In this document: piece after piece, positions 1 to 11,068 of the stretch
How the letters are laid out: each line of letters opens with the position of its first letter
How positions within the stretch are numbered: the first letter of the stretch is position 1
Source of the DNA: Lachnospiraceae bacterium
GTDB lineage: Bacteria > Bacillota > Clostridia > Lachnospirales > Lachnospiraceae
Length of the DNA: 64,000 nucleotides
Assembly: GCA_022483465.1 (NCBI GenBank)
Contig: JAKVNF010000002.1
Coordinates: 558,001-622,000 of the forward strand
Reading direction: 5' to 3'
Program-made: the position numbers and the translations under genes
The notes under the pieces: generated by a model
Seen by the model: the letters and a program-made list of their open reading frames with translations, nothing else
What the model was told of the DNA's origin: nothing
Database searches by the model: none

Positions 1-13
1 TAAACTCTCTCAT
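1..13 (-). CDS. Possible start of a gene running off the left edge
   Basis: An ATG lies at 13..11 on the minus strand, 12 bases after the stop of the preceding minus-strand gene. It is preceded by a G-rich stretch that could act as a ribosome binding site. Only four codons (M-R-E-F) are inside the window, so nothing can be said about the product. The call rests only on position in a tightly packed minus-strand gene series. Confidence 0.25.
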
Positions 14-25
14 GAGCCCATCCCC

Positions 26-604
26 CTACAGGGCAAGCTGGAGCAACAGCGCCAGGATGCCCGGTGTCTGTTTCTTCTCCTCTTCCCCCTCGCCGGCGGC
101 ATAAAGCTGTGCCATTCTGGCGAGGTAGGCCTTCTCGCTGGAGAAGATGTGCACGCCGTAGCCGTGGAAGCCGCTCTTTTGCATCGAGGTCCGGATGTGG
201 TTCTCCCCGGCGCGGCAGAGTGCGTCCGTGACCCCGGGCGCCAGGGTCAGGGCGATGACGCTCTTTCCGAAAACGCACACGTGGGCAAGGTCAAAGTTCT
301 GCTGGTAGGTGGTGAGGTAGAGGTCGTACCGGCAGCAGGCGGGGTCCTCCGCCTTGCGGATCTTCTCGTACGCCTCGGGGGAGCACCCCTTTGCCTTGAT
401 GAGCATCACCAGGTTGACGGCCATCCGCGCCGCTGGAAGGCACAGGAGCGCCGCAATGATCGAAAAGATGTTTTGATTTGTGCCGAGCAGGATGCGCGCG
501 GTGAAGAAGATCACAAAGACCGCGGCAAAGAGGAGCACCGTGATCACGATGTACTTTCTGCGCTCCCGTGTGAGGTATCCGTAGGTTCCCTTTTTTGTGT
601 TCAT
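26..604 (-). CDS. Small two-helix membrane protein of unknown function
   Basis: A 192-residue protein with a basic N-terminus, two adjacent hydrophobic segments at about residues 18-40 and 46-67, and a soluble C-terminal domain of about 120 residues. The start is ATG at 604, which overlaps the stop of the HAD gene by one base (ATGA), so the two are probably translationally coupled. I do not recognise a family. The topology suggests a membrane-anchored cytoplasmic domain. Codon use matches the neighbouring chromosomal genes. Confidence 0.7.
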   Translation of the reverse strand: MNTKKGTYGYLTRERRKYIVITVLLFAAVFVIFFTARILLGTNQNIFSIIAALLCLPAARMAVNLVMLIKAKGCSPEAYEKIRKAEDPACCRYDLYLTTYQQNFDLAHVCVFGKSVIALTLAPGVTDALCRAGENHIRTSMQKSGFHGYGVHIFSSEKAYLARMAQLYAAGEGEEEKKQTPGILALLLQLAL

Positions 605-1272
605 CAGGCCAGCTCCAATTCCGTAAAATCCCGAACCGCCCCGTCGGCGAGGCGGCGCTTTTTGTCGTTGTCCTCCCGGGTGGTCTCATCGAGCACCGCG
701 ATCACCCGGCACCCCGCGGCCTTTCCCGCAAGGATCCCATCCACCAGGTCTTCGAACACGAGGCACTGCTTCGGGGGCACCCCGAGGCGCTCCGCCGTGT
801 GGAGGTAGATGTCCGGGGCTGGCTTTCCGTTTGTGATCTCGTTTCCCGTGACCACGGCGTCAAAGGCGCCGGCAAGACCGCACCCCGAGAGGGCCGCCTC
901 GCAGAGCTCCCGGGAGTTGCTCGTTGCGATCGCGGTCTTCCATCCTCTCTTCCCTGCCAGCGCAAGGAGCTCTTTTGCCCCGGGCTTTGGCCGCACCTCA
1001 TTCCGGTAGCGGTCCATCGCCATCTGGTTCCAGTCCGCCATCATCTGCTCAATGGAGTCTTTGATGTGGAAGTGCTCCTGAAACAGCACCGCCGTCTGGC
1101 GCATGCTGATGCCGCCGATGAGCTGCTGGACGTTCTCCTTTGTGTGGATGCCGTGGGAGGAGAGGTAGTCCCTGTCGATGTCCGACCAGACCCACATGGA
1201 GTCCACCAGGGTGCCATCGAGGTCAAAGAGGAGGGCCTTCGTGCCCTCCGGTATGGATATCTGTGGTCTCAA
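604..1272 (-). CDS. HAD-superfamily hydrolase, beta-phosphoglucomutase-like
   Basis: A haloacid dehalogenase-type phosphatase or phosphoglucomutase-like enzyme, substrate unknown. Motif I is DLDGT near residues 17-21 of the short version, with the phospho-aspartate first. A threonine/serine motif (IATSNS) and the acidic FEDLVDG motif follow, with an alpha-helical cap of the PGM type between them. The frame is open upstream to a GTG at 1341 that overlaps the previous stop. That extension would have to translate through a perfect 10-bp hairpin at 1295-1318 and has no ribosome binding site. I therefore prefer TTG at 1272, which has AGGA about ten bases upstream and starts close to the DLDGT strand as is usual for the family. 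The exact start is uncertain. Confidence 0.85.
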   Translation of the reverse strand: MRPQISIPEGTKALLFDLDGTLVDSMWVWSDIDRDYLSSHGIHTKENVQQLIGGISMRQTAVLFQEHFHIKDSIEQMMADWNQMAMDRYRNEVRPKPGAKELLALAGKRGWKTAIATSNSRELCEAALSGCGLAGAFDAVVTGNEITNGKPAPDIYLHTAERLGVPPKQCLVFEDLVDGILAGKAAGCRVIAVLDETTREDNDKKRRLADGAVRDFTELELA

Positions 1273-1294
1273 TTTTTGTTTTTCCTGATACGAA

Positions 1295-1318
1295 ACGGGG
1301 ACGATTTCTCGTCCCCGT
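1295..1318 (-). terminator. Hairpin, probable terminator or attenuator after the coiled-coil gene
   Basis: Perfect 10-bp stem (ACGGGGACGA with its complement) closed by a GAAA tetraloop on the minus strand, starting 20 bases after the stop at 1338. Only a short TTTC follows, so termination may be partial. It lies in the would-be N-terminal extension of the HAD gene. Confidence 0.5.
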
Positions 1319-1337
1319 CTGCACTCTTTCATATGGC

Positions 1338-2309
1338 TCACTGCTGCTGCGGCGCGGGGCCCTGGGGTCCCTGCTGCGGCGGATAGGGCTGCTGGGGTCC
1401 CTGGGGCGCATTTGCCTGGGGCACACCCTGCTGGGGCATTCCCTGCTGCTGCACCTGGGCTGCCTGGGCGGCCGCCTCCTGCTGGTACTGCTGCTGCTTT
1501 GCCCAGATCGCGTTCATCTGGTTGGCGATGCTGCCGCGCTCATTCCGCATCTGCATGAGATAGACATTCAGGTCATTCAGCAGCGTCTGGAAGGTCGCGT
1601 TGGTCTGCTGCACCGCGTTCTGGGTCAGCTCGTCGATCTGGCCGAAGGCCTCATCCAGGAGCCTCGAGGCATCGCCGATCGTGCCGGAGCTCATCGCCCA
1701 GGCATCTCCCACGATCCGGCCCGCGGTCTCGTTGGCCTGGGCCACCGTGGTGTTGGCATAGTTCACTGAATCGCTGGTGCGCTGGTTTGCCTCCTGCAGG
1801 GCGGTCTGTCTTGCGTTCTCCGCCTCGGTCTTCATCTGCTCGGCCTGGGAGGTGGCGTCGTCCACGATCTTCTTTGCCTTCTCGTTGGCATCGTCCAGGA
1901 TCTGCTGGGCCTTCTCATTGGCGTCGTTCATCACCGCCTGCGCCTGGGCATTGGCGGTGTCTGTGGTGGTCTGGGCCTGGGTGTTGGCTGCGGCGACCAG
2001 GGCGTTTGCCTGCTCCACCGCCTGCTTCATGACCTCGTCCTCGCTGATCTGCCGGTTCATCTGGTCGGTGGCCTTCTTGATCAGGGCAGCAGCCTTGTTC
2101 TTGGCGTCGGCAAAGATCTCGTCCTTCTGGCTGAGCACCTCCTGGTACTTGTCCACCTCCTCGGGGACCACGTCCCGAAGTTCCTCCACCAGAGCTTCGA
2201 TCTCCTCCCGGTTCACCATGATGATGTCCTTGGAGAGGGCCTTATATTTGCAGTTGGCGAGATAGTCCTGAATCTCGTCGATCTTGCGTTCAATCTTTGA
2301 TGCGCTCAT
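1338..2309 (-). CDS. Long coiled-coil protein, DivIVA/ATPase-subunit-H-like
   Basis: A 323-residue protein that is almost entirely charged, alanine-rich coiled coil between about residues 40 and 230. It contains near-repeats of the type DANEKAQQI / DANEKAKKI. A proline/glutamine-rich tail occupies roughly the last 50 residues (PQQG, QGPQ motifs). Clostridial relatives next to coaD are often annotated as an ATP synthase subunit H or DivIVA-like protein because of the coiled coil; no ATPase motif is present. There is no signal peptide or membrane segment. It follows coaD by 24 bases and is probably in the rsmD-coaD transcript. A cytoskeletal or scaffold role is inference only. Confidence 0.8.
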   Translation of the reverse strand: MSASKIERKIDEIQDYLANCKYKALSKDIIMVNREEIEALVEELRDVVPEEVDKYQEVLSQKDEIFADAKNKAAALIKKATDQMNRQISEDEVMKQAVEQANALVAAANTQAQTTTDTANAQAQAVMNDANEKAQQILDDANEKAKKIVDDATSQAEQMKTEAENARQTALQEANQRTSDSVNYANTTVAQANETAGRIVGDAWAMSSGTIGDASRLLDEAFGQIDELTQNAVQQTNATFQTLLNDLNVYLMQMRNERGSIANQMNAIWAKQQQYQQEAAAQAAQVQQQGMPQQGVPQANAPQGPQQPYPPQQGPQGPAPQQQ

Positions 2310-2333
2310 TGATCCCTTTCGTCCTCGCAGTTT

Positions 2334-2846
2334 TTACGATTTGCCCCGGGTCCTCTTCTCGCGGTACTTCTCCACCACCATCGCCTCGATGGACGGCGGC
2401 ACGCAGGGAGAGATGTCCCCGCCGAAGGTCGCGATCTCCTTGACGGCCGAGGAGCTCAGGTATGCATACTCCATGGAAGTGGTGAGGAATACCGTATCCA
2501 GCTTTCCATGAGACAGCAGACGGTTTGTCTGCGCGATCTGCAGTTCGTACTCGAAGTCCGTGACGGCGCGAAGGCCCCGAATGGAGACATGTGCCCCGAC
2601 CTTTTCCGCGTAGTCGATGAGCAGCCCATAGTAGGAGTCGACGCTGACATTCGGAATGTCCTTCGTCACATCCTGGAGCATTTTAACACGTTCCTCCACT
2701 GAAAACAATGAAGTCTTCTTCGCCTTGTTGTACAGGACACAGACCGTCACCTCGTCGAACATCCTGGCGGCGCGGCGGATGACATCGATGTGCCCGTAGG
2801 TCACCGGGTCAAAGGATCCCGGGTAGAGGGCCTTGATTCCGCTCAT
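2334..2846 (-). CDS. coaD: Phosphopantetheine adenylyltransferase
   Basis: Transfers AMP from ATP to 4'-phosphopantetheine to give dephospho-CoA, the penultimate step of CoA synthesis in the cytoplasm. The 170-residue length is normal. The nucleotidyltransferase signature is near the N-terminus ([11 protein letters not shown], with the TxGH-type motif at 16-19). The conserved [12 protein letters not shown] segment sits near residue 90. The start ATG at 2846 overlaps the rsmD stop by four bases, the classic rsmD-coaD arrangement. Confidence 0.97.
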   Translation of the reverse strand: MSGIKALYPGSFDPVTYGHIDVIRRAARMFDEVTVCVLYNKAKKTSLFSVEERVKMLQDVTKDIPNVSVDSYYGLLIDYAEKVGAHVSIRGLRAVTDFEYELQIAQTNRLLSHGKLDTVFLTTSMEYAYLSSSAVKEIATFGGDISPCVPPSIEAMVVEKYREKRTRGKS

Positions 2847-3397
2847 TTATCCTCCCTGCGCACGAACAGATGCCGCTGGGAGTGGTAATCCTTCTCCCGC
2901 TCCAGTACATACCCCAGCTCCTCGAGAAAGCTCATGTCGGAGGTCAGGGAGGTCTCCAGGATGATCCTCGTGTCCCCGTCCACGTAGGGAAGGGTCTTCA
3001 GCTCCGAAAGGACCCGCTCGATGGTGTCCGACTCGTAGGGCGGATCCAGATAGATCACGTCCGCGTGCTTTTCGTGGATCTGATGGAGGGCCGACAGCAC
3101 GTCCATCCGAAGAAGGGTCCCCGCATCCTCAAAGTGGGTCTTCTTCAGGTTCTCCTGGATGCAGGAGGCCGCCTCCCTGCCGTTCTCGGCGAAGTAGGCA
3201 TGCTTTGCCCCCCGGGAGAGGGCCTCGATCCCGATCGCCCCGGAACCTGCGCACAGGTCCAGAAAGATACAGCCCGGGATCTCGAACTGGATGATGTTGA
3301 ACAGGGTCTCCTTGATGATGTCCTGGGTGGGGCGGGTGTCCGTCCCGGAGGGCGCCTTCAGCTGCATTCTTCTTGCAGTTCCTGCAATGACTCTCAT
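2843..3397 (-). CDS. rsmD: 16S rRNA (guanine-966-N2)-methyltransferase RsmD
   Basis: S-adenosylmethionine-dependent methyltransferase acting on 16S rRNA of the small subunit. It has 184 residues from ATG at 3397 ([10 protein letters not shown]), the standard RsmD N-terminus. The frame stays open to 3577, but that extension overlaps the upstream topoisomerase gene and has no family similarity, so it is rejected. Key motifs are the SAM-binding DLCAGSG at 47-53 and the catalytic DPPY at 118-121. It is translationally coupled to coaD. Confidence 0.96.
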   Translation of the reverse strand: MRVIAGTARRMQLKAPSGTDTRPTQDIIKETLFNIIQFEIPGCIFLDLCAGSGAIGIEALSRGAKHAYFAENGREAASCIQENLKKTHFEDAGTLLRMDVLSALHQIHEKHADVIYLDPPYESDTIERVLSELKTLPYVDGDTRIILETSLTSDMSFLEELGYVLEREKDYHSQRHLFVRREDK

Positions 3398-3413
3398 AGT
3401 ATTCCTCGCTGCA

Positions 3414-5675
3414 TTACTGTTTCGAACCCCGGGTGCCCCGCTTTGCGGTGCGCAGGCTCCCCAGATCAATGGTCTTTTCATGGAAGGTGATAGTCGGTGC
3501 CTCCCGCTTTGCGAAGATCCAGGCATCCTCCACCGCATCCTCCTTGGTGAGCCGGATGCCGGCGATGCCCTTGGCATTTCGCTTCTGGAGCGAGACCTCG
3601 TCCAGGTCGAGCTTCAGCATGTAGCCGCCCTCCGTGGCAAGAACCAGCTGGTTCTGCCCGGTGACGGGCAGGACGGCGACCACAAGGTCGCCCTCCTCCA
3701 GGCTTGTTGCCGCGACAGCGCGCCGCGAGACGTCGAACTCCCCGCCGTCCGTGAGCTTGACGAGGCCGTTTTTCGTCACAAACAGGAAGCGGTAGAGGTT
3801 GAGGTCGCTCTGGCTCGCCGCGCAGACGATGGTCTCCTTCGTGGAGTCGTAGGCGGAGATGTTGTCGATGGGCTTTCCCTTGTCCCGAAGCTTCGAGAGG
3901 GGCAGGTCCTGGACCTTCACGGTGTAGAGATTTCCCATGTCCGTGAAGAGGCAGACCCTGCCGGTATTGCGGCAGACAAGCAGGAACTTGTTCGCCTCCG
4001 TTGCCGCCTCCTTGTTGCGCTCGTAGGTTGCCAGGTCCAACGTCTTGGCGTAGCCGAAGCGGTCCATCACGAAGACGACATCCGCCTCCTCGGGCTGCTT
4101 CTCCACGTAGACGGCCGCTTCGGCGTCCGTGATCTTCGTCTTTCTCGGCTGCGGATAGGCCGCCTTGAAGGCGAGGAGCTGCTTCTTGATGACCGCGGTC
4201 ATCACCGACTTCTTCTCGAGGATCTCCTCATAGTTGTAGATGTTGGCAACGGTGGTCTCATGCTCCTTGACGAGGGCATCCAGCTCCAGGCCGATCAGCT
4301 TGTAGAGGCGCATGTTCAGGATGGCCTCCGCCTGGGGCTCGGTGAACTGGAGCTGCGCCGCCATCGCCCTGTTGGCAGACGTCTTGAAGCGGATTCCGTC
4401 GGTCTTTCCAAAAACCAGGCAGTCCTTTGCCTGCTGCCGGCTCTTGGACCCCCGCAGAATCTCGATGACAAGGTCGATCACGTTGACGGCCTTGATGAGG
4501 CCTTCCTGGATCTCCCGCTTTTTCTTCTCCTCGGCGAGGAGGTTCTCGTACTTGCGCCTCGTGACCTCAAAGGAAAATTCCACGTTGGCGCGAAGCACAT
4601 CCTTCAGGCTCATGGTCTCCGGGCGCCCGTTGTGGATTGCGAGCATGTTGACGCCGAAGGTGTCCTCGAGCTTTGTCTTCTTGTACAGCAGGTTCTCGAA
4701 GTTGGACACGTCCGTGTCCTTCTTGAGCTCGATGACGATCCGGATGCCCTCCTTGGAGGACTGGTTCGAGATGTCCACGATGTCGCTGGTCACATGGTTC
4801 TCGGAGAGGGCCGCCACGTCCGCCAGGAACTTGGCAATCCCGGTGCCGATCATCGTGTAGGGGATCTGGGTGACCACCAGGTTCACGTGGCCGTTCTTGC
4901 CCTTCTCCGTGGTGACGCATCCCCGCAGGCGGATCTTGCCGGTGCCGGTCTCATAGATCTCCGGGAGGTCCTGCTTGTTGACGACGATGCCGCCCGTCGG
5001 AAAGTCCGGGCCCGGCATGATCCGAAGGAGCTCTTTCGTCGTGATGTCCGGATTTTCCATCACGGCGATCTCCGCATCGATCGCCTCTCCCGGGTTGTGG
5101 GTCGGCGTGGAGGTTGCCATGCCGACGGCGATGCCCTCGGAGCCGTTGATCAGAAAGTTCGGGATCATGCAGGGCAGGACCAGGGGCTCCTGTTCGGTCT
5201 CATCGAAGTTGGGGCCAAAATCCACCACGCCGCGGTTTAAGTCCGCCAGCATCGCCTCCTCGGTCACCTTCTGGAGCCTTGCCTCGGTGTAACGCATGGC
5301 CGCGGCCGAGTCGCCCTCGATCGTGCCGAAGTTTCCGTGCCCGTCCACCAGGGGAAGGGTCTTTTTGAAATCCTGGGCCATCACCACCAGGGCGTCGTAG
5401 ATCGAGCTGTCCCCGTGGGGATGGTACTTGCCCATCGTGTCGCCCACGATGCGGGCGCTCTTGCGGTAGGGGGAATTCCAGTGGATGCCCAGCTCCTCCA
5501 TGTCGTAGAGCGTGCGCCGCTGCACCGGCTTTAAGCCGTCCCGCACGTCGGGAAGGGCTCTTGCGATGATGACGCTCATCGCGTAGTCGATGTAGGACTT
5601 CTGCATCAGCTCCGAGTACTCGCTGGTGATGATCTTCTCCCTGGATGGTTCTTCTGTGTTTTTCTTACCTGCCAT
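3414..5675 (-). CDS. Type IIA DNA topoisomerase subunit A (ParC/second GyrA-like)
   Basis: Breakage-reunion subunit of a type IIA topoisomerase, 753 residues. The catalytic tyrosine is Y129 in the RYTEA motif. The quinolone-determining segment [12 protein letters not shown] keeps S90 and D94, the residues usually changed in resistance. The C-terminal beta-pinwheel is present, but the canonical GyrA box (QRRGGKG type) is missing: the equivalent place reads ERNKEAA, and a later QKRNAKG is only a weak echo. This argues for decatenating topoisomerase IV-like activity rather than supercoiling. The B subunit gene ends 20 bases upstream, so the pair is co-transcribed. A main gyrA/gyrB pair is expected elsewhere in the genome. 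Confidence 0.93.
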   Translation of the reverse strand: MAGKKNTEEPSREKIITSEYSELMQKSYIDYAMSVIIARALPDVRDGLKPVQRRTLYDMEELGIHWNSPYRKSARIVGDTMGKYHPHGDSSIYDALVVMAQDFKKTLPLVDGHGNFGTIEGDSAAAMRYTEARLQKVTEEAMLADLNRGVVDFGPNFDETEQEPLVLPCMIPNFLINGSEGIAVGMATSTPTHNPGEAIDAEIAVMENPDITTKELLRIMPGPDFPTGGIVVNKQDLPEIYETGTGKIRLRGCVTTEKGKNGHVNLVVTQIPYTMIGTGIAKFLADVAALSENHVTSDIVDISNQSSKEGIRIVIELKKDTDVSNFENLLYKKTKLEDTFGVNMLAIHNGRPETMSLKDVLRANVEFSFEVTRRKYENLLAEEKKKREIQEGLIKAVNVIDLVIEILRGSKSRQQAKDCLVFGKTDGIRFKTSANRAMAAQLQFTEPQAEAILNMRLYKLIGLELDALVKEHETTVANIYNYEEILEKKSVMTAVIKKQLLAFKAAYPQPRKTKITDAEAAVYVEKQPEEADVVFVMDRFGYAKTLDLATYERNKEAATEANKFLLVCRNTGRVCLFTDMGNLYTVKVQDLPLSKLRDKGKPIDNISAYDSTKETIVCAASQSDLNLYRFLFVTKNGLVKLTDGGEFDVSRRAVAATSLEEGDLVVAVLPVTGQNQLVLATEGGYMLKLDLDEVSLQKRNAKGIAGIRLTKEDAVEDAWIFAKREAPTITFHEKTIDLGSLRTAKRGTRGSKQ

Positions 5676-5695
5676 AGCTCCCCTTACTTATTCTG

Positions 5696-7621
<1,926 letters not shown>

Positions 7622-7648
7622 TCGCTGTACGTGCTTCCTTTCGTTTCG

Positions 7649-8527
7649 TTAATCTTCCTTTGCCTCGTCCACCACCTTGGAGCAGGCGATGGCCAGGGCT
7701 CCCGGCCCGATGTGGCAGGAGACGGACAGGGACAGGCAGTCCCCCCGCACGTCGCACTCGGGGAAGGCGGCTTTCACCTCCTCCAGCCAGGGTGCAAACA
7801 CATCCGGGCACTGGGCGTGCACCGCATACATGTGCACGTTTGCGGCGCCGCCGTAGAGCTGGGTGCAGTCGTTGCGCATGGCGTGGATCATCGTGGTCCG
7901 GCCCTGGGCCAGGGTCCTTGCCTTGGAGAAGGCGTCGAGCCGCTCGCCCTTGATCTGCAGCACCGGCTTGATCCGAAGGAGCGTGCCGATGGCAGCGGCC
8001 GCCGGCGTGATGCGCCCGCCCCGCTTTAAGTAGGTCAGGGTGTCCAGCATGATGTAGATCGAGGAGTCAAAGCGGACCTCCTCGAGCTTGTCCTTGATGC
8101 GCTTGGCATCCCACCCTTTTTCGGCAAGGTGCATCGCATCCAGCACCGAGGCTCTCTGGGTCACGGAGATGCGCTGGTTGTTCACCACCTGCACCCGCCC
8201 GTCATAGTCGGAGGAGAGCATCATGGCACTCTGGCAGGAGCCGGAGAGCCCGGAGGACATGGGGATGTGGACCACCTGGTCGTAGGTCTCCAGGAGCTTG
8301 TCCCACACCTTGAGCACCTCCACCGGGGTGGGCTGGGACGTGTGCACGGTCTGTCCCGCCTGCAGGCGCTGGAAGAACTCCTCCCTGGTCAGGTTGATGT
8401 CTTCATAAAAGGTCTCCTCACTGTCTCCGAACATGAACGGCATCGGGATCACGGAGATGCCCATGTCCCGGCCCATCTGCTGGGTGATTCCGCTGTTCGA
8501 ATCCGTTACGATTGCAACTTTCGGCAT
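7649..8527 (-). CDS. DegV family protein, fatty-acid-binding (FakB-type)
   Basis: A 292-residue DegV-fold protein starting at MPKVAIVTDSNSG (ATG 8527, with GGAGGAATT just upstream). The frame is open to 8620, but the extra residues have no family character. DegV proteins hold a single fatty acid and, as FakB, present it to the kinase FakA for phosphorylation. The conserved serines (TDSNSG at the N-terminus, HIPMSSGLSG near residue 85) and the TLTYLKRGGRI segment are present. A fakA gene lies 7 kb away in the same strand, so a functional pair is plausible. Its promoter is preserved by the neighbouring 97-bp duplication. Confidence 0.93.
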   Translation of the reverse strand: MPKVAIVTDSNSGITQQMGRDMGISVIPMPFMFGDSEETFYEDINLTREEFFQRLQAGQTVHTSQPTPVEVLKVWDKLLETYDQVVHIPMSSGLSGSCQSAMMLSSDYDGRVQVVNNQRISVTQRASVLDAMHLAEKGWDAKRIKDKLEEVRFDSSIYIMLDTLTYLKRGGRITPAAAAIGTLLRIKPVLQIKGERLDAFSKARTLAQGRTTMIHAMRNDCTQLYGGAANVHMYAVHAQCPDVFAPWLEEVKAAFPECDVRGDCLSLSVSCHIGPGALAIACSKVVDEAKED

Positions 8528-8643
8528 AATTCCTCCATGCACAGTGGCATTCCAGCCCCGCTGCCCGCGGCAGCCAGGGCCCAACCCCTCCCTTTTGGTC
8601 TGCGATTTTTCCAAATGCACAGACTTCCAAATTTATGTCTGTT

Positions 8644-8673
8644 ATCTTACGTTCCCTTCCCGGGCTTTGTCAA
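8644..8673 (-). promoter_or_regulatory. Probable degV promoter
   Basis: Minus-strand TTGACA at 8673-8668, an 18-base spacer, and TAAGAT at 8649-8644. The whole promoter lies inside the left copy of the 97-bp duplication and its -10 box forms the very edge of it. It points to degV, whose ATG is 117 bases downstream. Confidence 0.55.
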
Positions 8674-8740
8674 CCTGCCCGGCTCACCCCTTCTCGACCA
8701 GACGGTCGAGGTCGGTGTCCTTTCCGAGGACAAGCAGCAC
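8644..8740. repeat. 97-bp target duplication, left copy (ktrA 3' remnant plus degV promoter)
   Basis: These 97 bases are identical to 10972-11068 on the other side of the IS element. The stretch contains a copy of the last 19 codons or so of ktrA with its stop, and the degV promoter. The ktrA part here is a non-functional remnant. Confidence 0.9.
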
Positions 8741-10971
8741 GGGTCTTAAACAGTTGGGCACATTTTTGGGAGGCTTCGGCCTCTCTTTTTTGTTGTGGTT
8801 GAGCCATTCTTGGCTGTCAAATTTCTGCGATTATTATGTTGTATGTGTTGTATGTCTAGGGCGCATGTGTTATACTTCGTTTATGAAACTATACTTTGAC
8901 AAGAGACTGAAAGATCCTACCTACTATATTCAAAAAGGTTACCGGAATGGTTCTAAAGTAACCTGTAAAAATGTAAAGATTATTGGAAAGCATTCAGAAT
9001 TACTAAAAATCACAGATGATCCATTATCCTATGCAAAAGAGCAAGTCCGTCTAATGAATGAAAAGGAGAAGAGCGGTCTGCAAAGCATAGACCTTCATCT
9101 TGATTTCAATGAATTGATTCAAAACAACGCAGAAAAATCGATTGCACCTTTATACACGAGAAATGTCGGCTATTTTTATCTTCAGCATATATATCGCCAG
9201 CTAAGCATCAATGAATTCTTCAAAAATGCTTGCAGCGGCAATAAGATCACATTTGATATCGACCGTGTTAACAGATTCCTTGTTTATGACCGTATATTGA
9301 GGCCTGGATCCAAGCTCCATACATGGCAAAATAAGGACTGGTATTACGAGGAGCCAGATTTCGAGTATCAGCATATTATGCGGACCATGGATATCCTTGA
9401 GGACAATTACGCCGAATACATCAGTTGGCTTTTTAAGTACAGTAACAACATCGTTAAGAGAGATACATCTCGTTGCTATTACGACTGTACAAATTATTAC
9501 TGCGAGACTGAAACAAATGATGATAATTATGTTGATGAAGTGACCGGAGAGGAAATAAAAGGACTGCGCGAGTACGGAAAGTCGAAAGAAAACCGTCCCA
9601 ACCCGATTGTAGAAATGGGATTATTTATGGATAATCAAGGCATACCAATGTCAATGTGCATTCATCCAGGAAATACAAATGAACAGGTTACCGCTATTCC
9701 TTTGGAAAAAGAACTGATCAAAATGTTCAGAGATGCTGATCATGATAATAACGGTTCTTTCATATATGTTGCAGATGGTGGACTTGGGTCGACATGGATT
9801 AGACAGTTCAATTCCATGGGCGGAAGGTGCTTTATTGTCACTCAGTCAATTAAGAAAATGTCAGAAGTTATGCAGAATTCTGTATTCAATGATTGCGATT
9901 ATTGGATTCCAACATCCGATAACGATGGTAAGAAGGATAAAGATGGAAGGACAATTGTTCAAAGTGATCCCATATCAATAGAATTTCTAAAAACATTTGA
10001 TAAGAATGATAAAGATAATCTTAGATATTATAATTCGATGGCGTATAAAGTAATTGACGCTGATAATCTTATTGATCTTGGGCTCACAGAAACAAAGATA
10101 TGCAAGAACAGAAAAGCAAGGAGTGTAAAAGTTAAAGGTACTCTTAAGCAGAAAATAATAATCAGATTCTCACGAAAATATATGGAATACCAAAGGTATA
10201 TCCGGAATCGTCAGGTAGAACGTGCCAAGAATCTCATCAGAAAATGTGATCCGGATGAACTGAAGAAAAGCCAGAATGACGCAAAGCGATTCATAAAGAA
10301 AACAACTACCGCAAAAGATGGTGGGGAAGTGCAGGTGTCATACTCTATTGATACAGACCGCATCGCGGAGGAAGAAAAGTATGATGGGTTTTATGCTCTC
10401 GCCACAAATTTGCAAATAGATATGATAAGTGCACCGGATAATCCGCTAAAATCGAAGCCTGATCTTACAGATGTACTTGAAATAGTCTCTATCAGCGAAA
10501 CACGCAACAAAATTGAAGAATGCTTTAGGATCATGAAAACAAATTTTGAAGCTCGACCGATTTATCATAGAAAGCACGAGCATATAATTTCACATTTTAT
10601 GATATGTTACACCGCGCTTCTCATCTATAGGCTTCTTGAGATCAAAGTTAATCAAAGCCGCTATCATTGCACGACGCAGGATATTATAGAGACATTAAAC
10701 CATATGATCGTCGGAAATGTAGAGGATCAATATTACATTTCATTATACGGAGGCTGTACCACGCTGACAGCGTTGGAGGAAACGTTCAATGGTGGGCTAA
10801 ATCACAAGCGATATTATCCGAAAACATTAAATAAACTGTCGAGAAGTTTTTAAATTGCGAAAATTCAAAAGCCCTCCACATACAACATTTTGAAGGACAG
10901 ATAAGGAGGCAGAAAGCGTTGATTTTCCAACGTTTTCTGCCTCCTTGGCATTTTAAAGTGTTTAAAACCGG
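8741..10971 (+). mobile_element. IS1634-family insertion sequence with 97-bp target duplication
   Basis: A 2.23-kb element, AT-rich against its GC-rich surroundings, with one transposase gene. Ends are imperfect inverted repeats: GGTCTTAAACAGTT at 8742 and the complement of GGTTTTAAACACTT ending at 10969 (12 of 14 match). It is flanked by the 97-bp direct repeats 8644-8740 and 10972-11068. Very long, variable target duplications are known for the IS1634 family (IS1549). A hairpin of complementary GGAGGCAGAAA-type sequence lies in the right end at about 10903-10945. Base composition indicates recent arrival. Confidence 0.9.
8883..10853 (+). CDS. IS1634-family DDE transposase
   Basis: A 656-residue transposase from ATG 8883 (MKLYFDKRLKDPTYY). 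The longer frame starting at 8433 would run through degV and the target duplication and is rejected. Catalytic acidic residues are visible in YYDCTNYY (D1), VADGGLGST (D2) and the IEECFRIMK block (E), the IS4/IS1634-type arrangement. The gene is intact and much more AT-rich than its neighbours. It acts on the ends of its own element. Confidence 0.92.
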   Translation: MKLYFDKRLKDPTYYIQKGYRNGSKVTCKNVKIIGKHSELLKITDDPLSYAKEQVRLMNEKEKSGLQSIDLHLDFNELIQNNAEKSIAPLYTRNVGYFYLQHIYRQLSINEFFKNACSGNKITFDIDRVNRFLVYDRILRPGSKLHTWQNKDWYYEEPDFEYQHIMRTMDILEDNYAEYISWLFKYSNNIVKRDTSRCYYDCTNYYCETETNDDNYVDEVTGEEIKGLREYGKSKENRPNPIVEMGLFMDNQGIPMSMCIHPGNTNEQVTAIPLEKELIKMFRDADHDNNGSFIYVADGGLGSTWIRQFNSMGGRCFIVTQSIKKMSEVMQNSVFNDCDYWIPTSDNDGKKDKDGRTIVQSDPISIEFLKTFDKNDKDNLRYYNSMAYKVIDADNLIDLGLTETKICKNRKARSVKVKGTLKQKIIIRFSRKYMEYQRYIRNRQVERAKNLIRKCDPDELKKSQNDAKRFIKKTTTAKDGGEVQVSYSIDTDRIAEEEKYDGFYALATNLQIDMISAPDNPLKSKPDLTDVLEIVSISETRNKIEECFRIMKTNFEARPIYHRKHEHIISHFMICYTALLIYRLLEIKVNQSRYHCTTQDIIETLNHMIVGNVEDQYYISLYGGCTTLTALEETFNGGLNHKRYYPKTLNKLSRSF

Positions 10972-11001
10972 ATCTTACGTTCCCTTCCCGGGCTTTGTCA
11001 A
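10972..11001 (-). promoter_or_regulatory. Duplicated degV promoter, now firing into the IS
   Basis: Exact copy of the TTGACA-18-TAAGAT promoter, here at 11001-10972 inside the right copy of the duplication. It points left, so any transcript would enter the IS element antisense to its transposase. Confidence 0.45.
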
Positions 11002-11068
11002 CCTGCCCGGCTCACCCCTTCTCGACCAGACGGTCGAGGTCGGTGTCCTTTCCGAGGACAAGCAGCAC
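10972..11068. repeat. 97-bp target duplication, right copy (includes intact ktrA 3' end)
   Basis: Identical to 8644-8740. This copy supplies the real C-terminus and stop codon (11012-11014) of ktrA. Confidence 0.9.

Noticed and set aside
3398-3577. Upstream extension of rsmD
   Set aside because: Overlaps the end of the topoisomerase gene in another frame. RsmD family sequence starts at MRVIAGTA (3397). Similar extensions of degV, gerW, tyrS, lepB, rbgA, ilvC and rplS were trimmed for the same reason.
3291-5240. Long plus-strand open frame opposite the topoisomerase A gene
   Set aside because: GC-rich codon bias of the real minus-strand gene keeps the opposite frame open. No ribosome binding site or family features. 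The same applies to 41236-43530, 46803-48722, 57412-58644 and 15252-16328.
8433-8882. N-terminal extension of the IS1634 transposase back to 8433
   Set aside because: It runs through degV, the target duplication and the IS end. The true start is ATG 8883.
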